Origin: Cephalothrix spiralis
Lineage: Eukaryota > Nemertea > Palaeonemertea > Archinemertea > Cephalotrichidae
Direction of reading: 5' to 3'
Length of the DNA stretch: 10,238 nt
NCBI GenBank assembly: GCA_032353305.1
Contig: JAUCNG010413691.1
Span: forward strand, 1-10,238
Positions 7,322 through 10,238 of the stretch are shown piece after piece. Both the position numbers and the translations under genes were made by a program. The notes below the pieces were generated by a model. The model saw only the letters and a program-made list of their open reading frames with translations. It searched no databases and had not been told where the DNA came from. Position 1 is the first letter of the stretch. Each line of letters starts with the position of its first letter.

Positions 7322-7482
7322 GTAGGCAGAAATTTTCTAAAATGATTTAATATTCGAAGTTAATAGACCGTAGGCTAAGGTGTTTTTAGCATCGTATGAA
7401 TGCCCCAATATTTAATTCAAAATTATGTAATATGCTGCAGTATTTTAAATTATTGTAATTATCAACCATTTTGTCTTTTCAG
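7322..7482 (+). other. Short intron 6
   Basis: At 161 bases this is by far the shortest intron in the window. It starts GTAGGC and ends in a strong acceptor, TTTTGTCTTTTCAG. No other feature is seen. Confidence 0.5.
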
Positions 7483-7494
7483 CCGCAAGCACTG
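7483..7494 (+). CDS. Exon 7, candidate 12-base micro-exon
   Basis: The 12 bases CCGCAAGCACTG lie between a strong acceptor (TTTTGTCTTTTCAG) and the good donor GTAAGC at 7495. With the G carried from exon 6 they read Ala-Ala-Ser-Thr and leave one G for the EGF exon, so the phase is 1 at both ends. They would add a four-residue linker between the second PAN domain and the EGF-like domain. The frame survives whether or not it is included, so it may be an alternative cassette. So short an exon could also be a chance pairing of splice sites. Confidence 0.55.
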
Positions 7495-8303
7495 GTAAGC
7501 ATTTTTTAAAATTGAAAATAGACATGGTAGTAATATGGAAAAAAAACATAGATATTTAATAGATAAACCCGAGTTTTAAACCAGATATCTGAATCAATAA
7601 TTCGAACTATTAAAATTCAATATTTAAGTACTATGTTCATGTGGGAGCAGGATTTTTCGGCCCCAACACTTTCGGCTCAATCACTTTCGGCCCCAACATT
7701 TTCGGCCTAAGTTCATTTTCGGCCCCAACATTTTCGGCAACCAGTACATTTTTTGGCCCAATTAAAGTAAATTTTGAAGATAGTTAATTGCAAAGACCAA
7801 AAAACAACCCAGGATTGCAAATAGTTGGCGAAGAGTGATGCAAAAAAAATAGTATTGGATAAAATAGTATTGGATATAGACAGGTTTTAATTTTTTGGAA
7901 TTTAATTTGTTTTTGCATTTCAAACGTGACATTCAGTGTTCAACTTTTCACCTGAATTGCGTTAGATACATTTGTTAATTAAACGAGTAATGGAATACTT
8001 TACTTTATAAGCTTTATATCCTCTTTTTCCTTTTCCAACGTCCGCTAAATCCATTTTCCCGCTTCCTGCAACCGTTAACTTTTTCAGAAATCATTTCAAT
8101 TTTCCTGTTCCCGTAAGCAATTGTGGGCCTTTTTCCCGCTTCCCACTATACCAAAATATGACAAATGTCAAACGGGACAGGATTTCTCGAACAGGATTGG
8201 GATAAAACGTCCATCTGTACCCTCATGTATTTAACAAGATAATACGTTTATAATAAAAATGATCGAAAATTTAACTTCAATCAAAATTATTTATAATTCT
8301 TAG
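7495..8303 (+). other. Intron 7
   Basis: It contains the minisatellite at 7655-7763, listed separately, and a short tandem AAAATAGTATTGGAT near 7846-7875. Around 8020-8220 two similar tracts, TTCCCGCTTCCTGC and TTCCCGCTTCCCAC, lie beside an imperfect inverted pair (TTTCCTGTTCCCGT and ACGGGACAGGA). These may be a decayed element but are not resolved. No exon is supported. Confidence 0.45.
7655..7763. repeat. Minisatellite, TTTCGGCCCCAACAT unit, about seven copies
   Basis: Seven units of 14 to 18 bases start at 7655, 7670, 7685, 7700, 7717, 7732 and 7750, each beginning TTTCGGC or a close variant (TTTTTGGC for the last). The 15-base core is near-exact in units 1, 3 and 5. The other units have diverged ends, giving an alternating pattern. 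It lies in intron 7, with no splice site nearby. Confidence 0.8.
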
Positions 8304-8306
8304 TAG

Positions 8307-8417
8307 GTTGCACGACTACCTCATGCCCATCTCAACTCTGCGTCAACACTCAAGAAAGCTATTGGTGTACATGCCCTGCTGGACAGGTTTTCAATGGCGA
8401 CTCAAAAAAATGTGAAG
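8307..8417 (+). CDS. Exon 8, EGF-like domain
   Basis: This 111-nt exon is phase 1 at both ends and is followed by the ideal donor GTAAGT at 8418. Six cysteines fall in the EGF pattern C-x4-C-x4-C-x8-C-x-C-x12-C, with the motif CVNTQESYWC in the third-to-fourth cysteine stretch. That motif resembles the Asn-Thr-x-x-Ser-Tyr part of calcium-binding EGF domains, but the usual acidic Asp-x-Asp-Glu before the first cysteine is missing, so calcium binding is doubtful. The acceptor is a tandem TAGTAG (8301-8306). Use of the first AG would start the exon at 8304 and add one Val. The domain is extracellular, probably a spacer or interaction module between the PAN pair and the second WSC domain. Confidence 0.85.
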
Positions 8418-8548
8418 GTAAGTCATCATGTTGCTACCTCTCGGAGAAGTTTTTTAATGACTATTTTGAATATATGTTTATGGAACTTCAAGGTTTCGCC
8501 CCCACCTCCGCGGAAATTTCAAAAGTGCTGCCTTAAACACCATTAACC
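8418..8548 (+). other. Intron 8, 5' part
   Basis: This short stretch follows the donor GTAAGT and runs up to the inverted-repeat element. Nothing else is seen. Confidence 0.4.
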
Positions 8549-9005
8549 CAGGGGGGTTGTCTTGAAAGTGCATGCACCAACCCGGGTGGGGTGGGTGTTT
8601 TTCAACACTTTCAAGAACACTTTCGAGACGTGGGTATCCAGAGGCTAATGTCTTGAAAGTGAAGTTCTTGTCTCGATAATGGGTGGTGTCTAGAGAGTAT
8701 TGTCAGAAAAATGATGCAAAATCAGGCAAAATGTCAAAAAAAATGGTACATTTAAGACGCGTTCCCTAATTTTTTGTACCGGTGGAAAATTTAAAAAAAT
8801 ATTCTGGGGTGCTGTCTTTTTTGGTAAAATTTTACAATTTGTTCTCTCACTAAGTTAGTGATGGTTTGGGGTGGGTGTTTGAGGTTGTGTCTGCGAAGTG
8901 ACACAAATGTCAAGTTAGTGAAGGGGTGGTGGGTCCCATTTTAAGATTTAAAAAAAGTTCACTTTGGAGACGTTTGTGCATGCACTTTCAAGATAATTAA
9001 CCCTA
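8549..9005. mobile_element. Possible inverted-repeat element of about 457 bp
   Basis: TCTTGAAAGTGCATGCAC near 8560-8577 recurs as its reverse complement at about 8977-8994. The outer bases also correspond, starting CAGGGGGGTTG on the left and TAGGGTTAATTA when read inward from the right. The CAGGG start would fit a hAT-like terminus, but no clean 8-bp target duplication is visible; ATTAACCC occurs at both edges but partly inside the ends. Internal motifs repeat (GGGGTGGGTGTTT twice, GTTAGTGA twice). No coding frame is present. Confidence 0.6.
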
Positions 9006-9366
9006 TATTTTTCGGAAAGCTTGTGGGAACAAGAGGTTCAATTTGTTCTTTTCGAAAGGGTCATGCACAGGCCTAGGATCAAGTTAAAGTTATTTGCTAA
9101 GGTATTGTCCCGCGCAGAGCTGCTAACAGTTTCATGGGATGCTGATTTGCCCGTAGTTGTCTTGATACGGTGTAGTGCTTATAATTTATGTAGATTTTTA
9201 TACTGTCTTTTATATTGTTAACTATGCCCGGTTGGGTGATGCAAAATAAATCATTAAATGACAAATATTAAAAAACTTTTTAACCTTACATTTAAAAAAA
9301 ACAAAAAAGTTTAAATTTAAAAAACATTTATAATGCCCCTTACATTGTATTTGTCATTTCTTTCAG
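9006..9366 (+). other. Intron 8, 3' part
   Basis: Nothing is recognised in this AT-rich stretch, which ends in the strong acceptor TCATTTCTTTCAG. The open frame at 9021-9221 has no domain or splice context. Confidence 0.45.
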
Positions 9367-9495
9367 CTTTTGCTGGTGTAGAATTATTAGGTCTGGGGTG
9401 CTTTAAAGATCAATCTACCTGGGATTTAGACGGTGAATATAAGATGTACAAGACACTGAACCCACAGACATGTGTTGATTTTTGTAAAGGAAAGA
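9367..9495 (+). CDS. Exon 9, N-terminal half of a second WSC domain
   Basis: This 129-nt exon lies between the acceptor TCATTTCTTTCAG and the donor GTGAGT at 9496, phase 1 at both ends. It carries the opening WSC signature LGCFKD, a Trp-Asp-Leu run where Arg-Asp-Leu is usual, and LNPQTCVDFC with the paired cysteines, then KGK. Three cysteines match those of exon 2. The matching C-terminal half is not found in the remaining 743 bases, so it should lie downstream of the window, as the first WSC domain is also split by a long intron at the equivalent point. The peptide is only about a third identical to exon 2, so this is an old duplication, unlike the recent PAN pair. Confidence 0.85.
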
Positions 9496-9829
9496 GTGAG
9501 TATCGAAAACTTTTACTAAGATGCTCTTATTTTGGTATCTGGGCCAACGCTACAATTATACTACTTATTTAGTGGCCCATACTCAAATATAGTGCATTAA
9601 AAATACATTACCTGTGGCATTTAAGGGCTAAATATTGGTAAAAAATGAGATTTAGATTCAATATTCTAGACTTACATAGCTATAAGGTATCATACTTGAA
9701 GGCATAATAGTCATATATTTTTTTGTTGGGAGTCTGATGCATATTCAGAAAAAGGACCAAAACGTTGTCCGAAAAACTACGAAAAGTAATCTAAATTTTT
9801 TTAATGTTTAGAAAAGTCGATTATCTCAA
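9496..9829 (+). other. Start of intron 9, nothing recognised
   Basis: This AT-rich stretch follows the donor GTGAGT. It holds no supported exon or repeat before the LINE-like fragment. Confidence 0.4.
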
Positions 9830-10227
9830 AATCTCAACGGTGAAGAATATATTACGTTCAACTTTTTTGGCTCTCAAAATGATAGTCTACAACTGGTATG
9901 AAGGATTTTTTTAAATCACTTGCTTTCGATTATTTACAATTTTTTAATTTGATTGAATTTGTATTGTGGGAATACGAAACCGAAACTGTACCTTGGGCCA
10001 TCTTACTCTTTAACCTACATCCAAAGTCAATTGAAAAAGTCTCAAAAAATCTGAATCAGTTCTGGAGAGATTTGCTAGACGCATGGATTAAAATTAACGT
10101 ATTGAATGAACCAAATTTTGCCACAAACCATCCATCTCAACCCTTGCATCCAAATCGGTCAAAAACAAATCTATCGGAAAACCTGGATAGAATCGGGTCT
10201 GATATATGTATCAGACCTTATCTATGA
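9830..10227 (+). pseudogene. Decayed LINE-type retrotransposon ORF2 fragment (region after the reverse transcriptase)
   Basis: A 109-codon open frame at 9898-10227 is unusually long for this AT-rich intron. It contains MKDFFKSL near its start, then a Trp-rich stretch, NQFWRDLLDAWIKIN, and SQPLHPN. From knowledge of L1/Tx1-like elements, the part after the reverse transcriptase runs GGL-x-M-x-D, then FW-x-x-(V/L)-L-x-x-W, then (S)QPLW-x-N, so the order fits. In-frame stops just upstream (9883) and a possible continuation in another frame (FNFFGSQND, about 9858-9884) suggest a frameshift. The expected Trp in the PLW motif is replaced by His. It is a non-functional fragment, possibly 5'-truncated and without a visible 3' tail. 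Confidence 0.5.
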
Positions 10228-10238
10228 AGGAAAACTCC

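Noticed and set aside
9021-9221. 66-codon plus-strand frame
   Set aside because: It lies inside intron 8 without splice sites, start context or similarity to any known domain.

Overview
This window looks like part of an AT-rich invertebrate animal genome. One plus-strand gene runs through it as nine short exons in long introns, with neither its first nor its last exon inside the window. An animal source is suggested by extracellular modules on separate exons (WSC, PAN/apple, EGF-like), by GT-AG introns of about 0.16 to 1.5 kb, and by tRNA-derived relics, miniature transposons and a LINE-like fragment. The phylum cannot be fixed from the sequence; mollusc, tunicate and cnidarian are all possible. 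Nothing here looks prokaryotic, and most open frames are chance frames in introns.

Inferred exons: 316-444 (unknown), 1083-1199 and 2744-2914 (two halves of one WSC domain), 4157-4210 (Pro/Thr/Ala linker), 5609-5815 and 7112-7321 (two PAN/apple domains from a tandem exon duplication), 7483-7494 (12-base micro-exon), 8307-8417 (EGF-like, six cysteines) and 9367-9495 (first half of a second WSC domain, whose other half must lie beyond the window). Joined, they give 1140 nt, or 380 codons, with no stop. Every exon starts and ends in phase 1, so each could be skipped, duplicated or shuffled without a frameshift. The product is probably a secreted or membrane-anchored extracellular protein that binds carbohydrate or protein. 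No signal peptide, membrane segment, start codon or stop codon of the gene is visible.

The introns hold the repeats. Between the two halves of the first WSC domain, a 370-bp hAT-type miniature element with an 8-bp target duplication has split a tRNA-Glu-like relic. Next come a tRNA-Arg-like relic and a 428-bp foldback element with arms of about 200 bp. Between the PAN exons lie a possible tail of a lost third PAN exon, two GGATATCC-centred palindromic repeats and a CTCGTCG-rich block. After the second PAN exon come a TTTCGGCCCCAACAT minisatellite and a third inverted-repeat element of about 457 bp. The window ends with a probable decayed LINE ORF2 fragment.

Exon calls rest on splice-site consensus, phase agreement and domain recognition by eye. 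No database search or transcript data were available.
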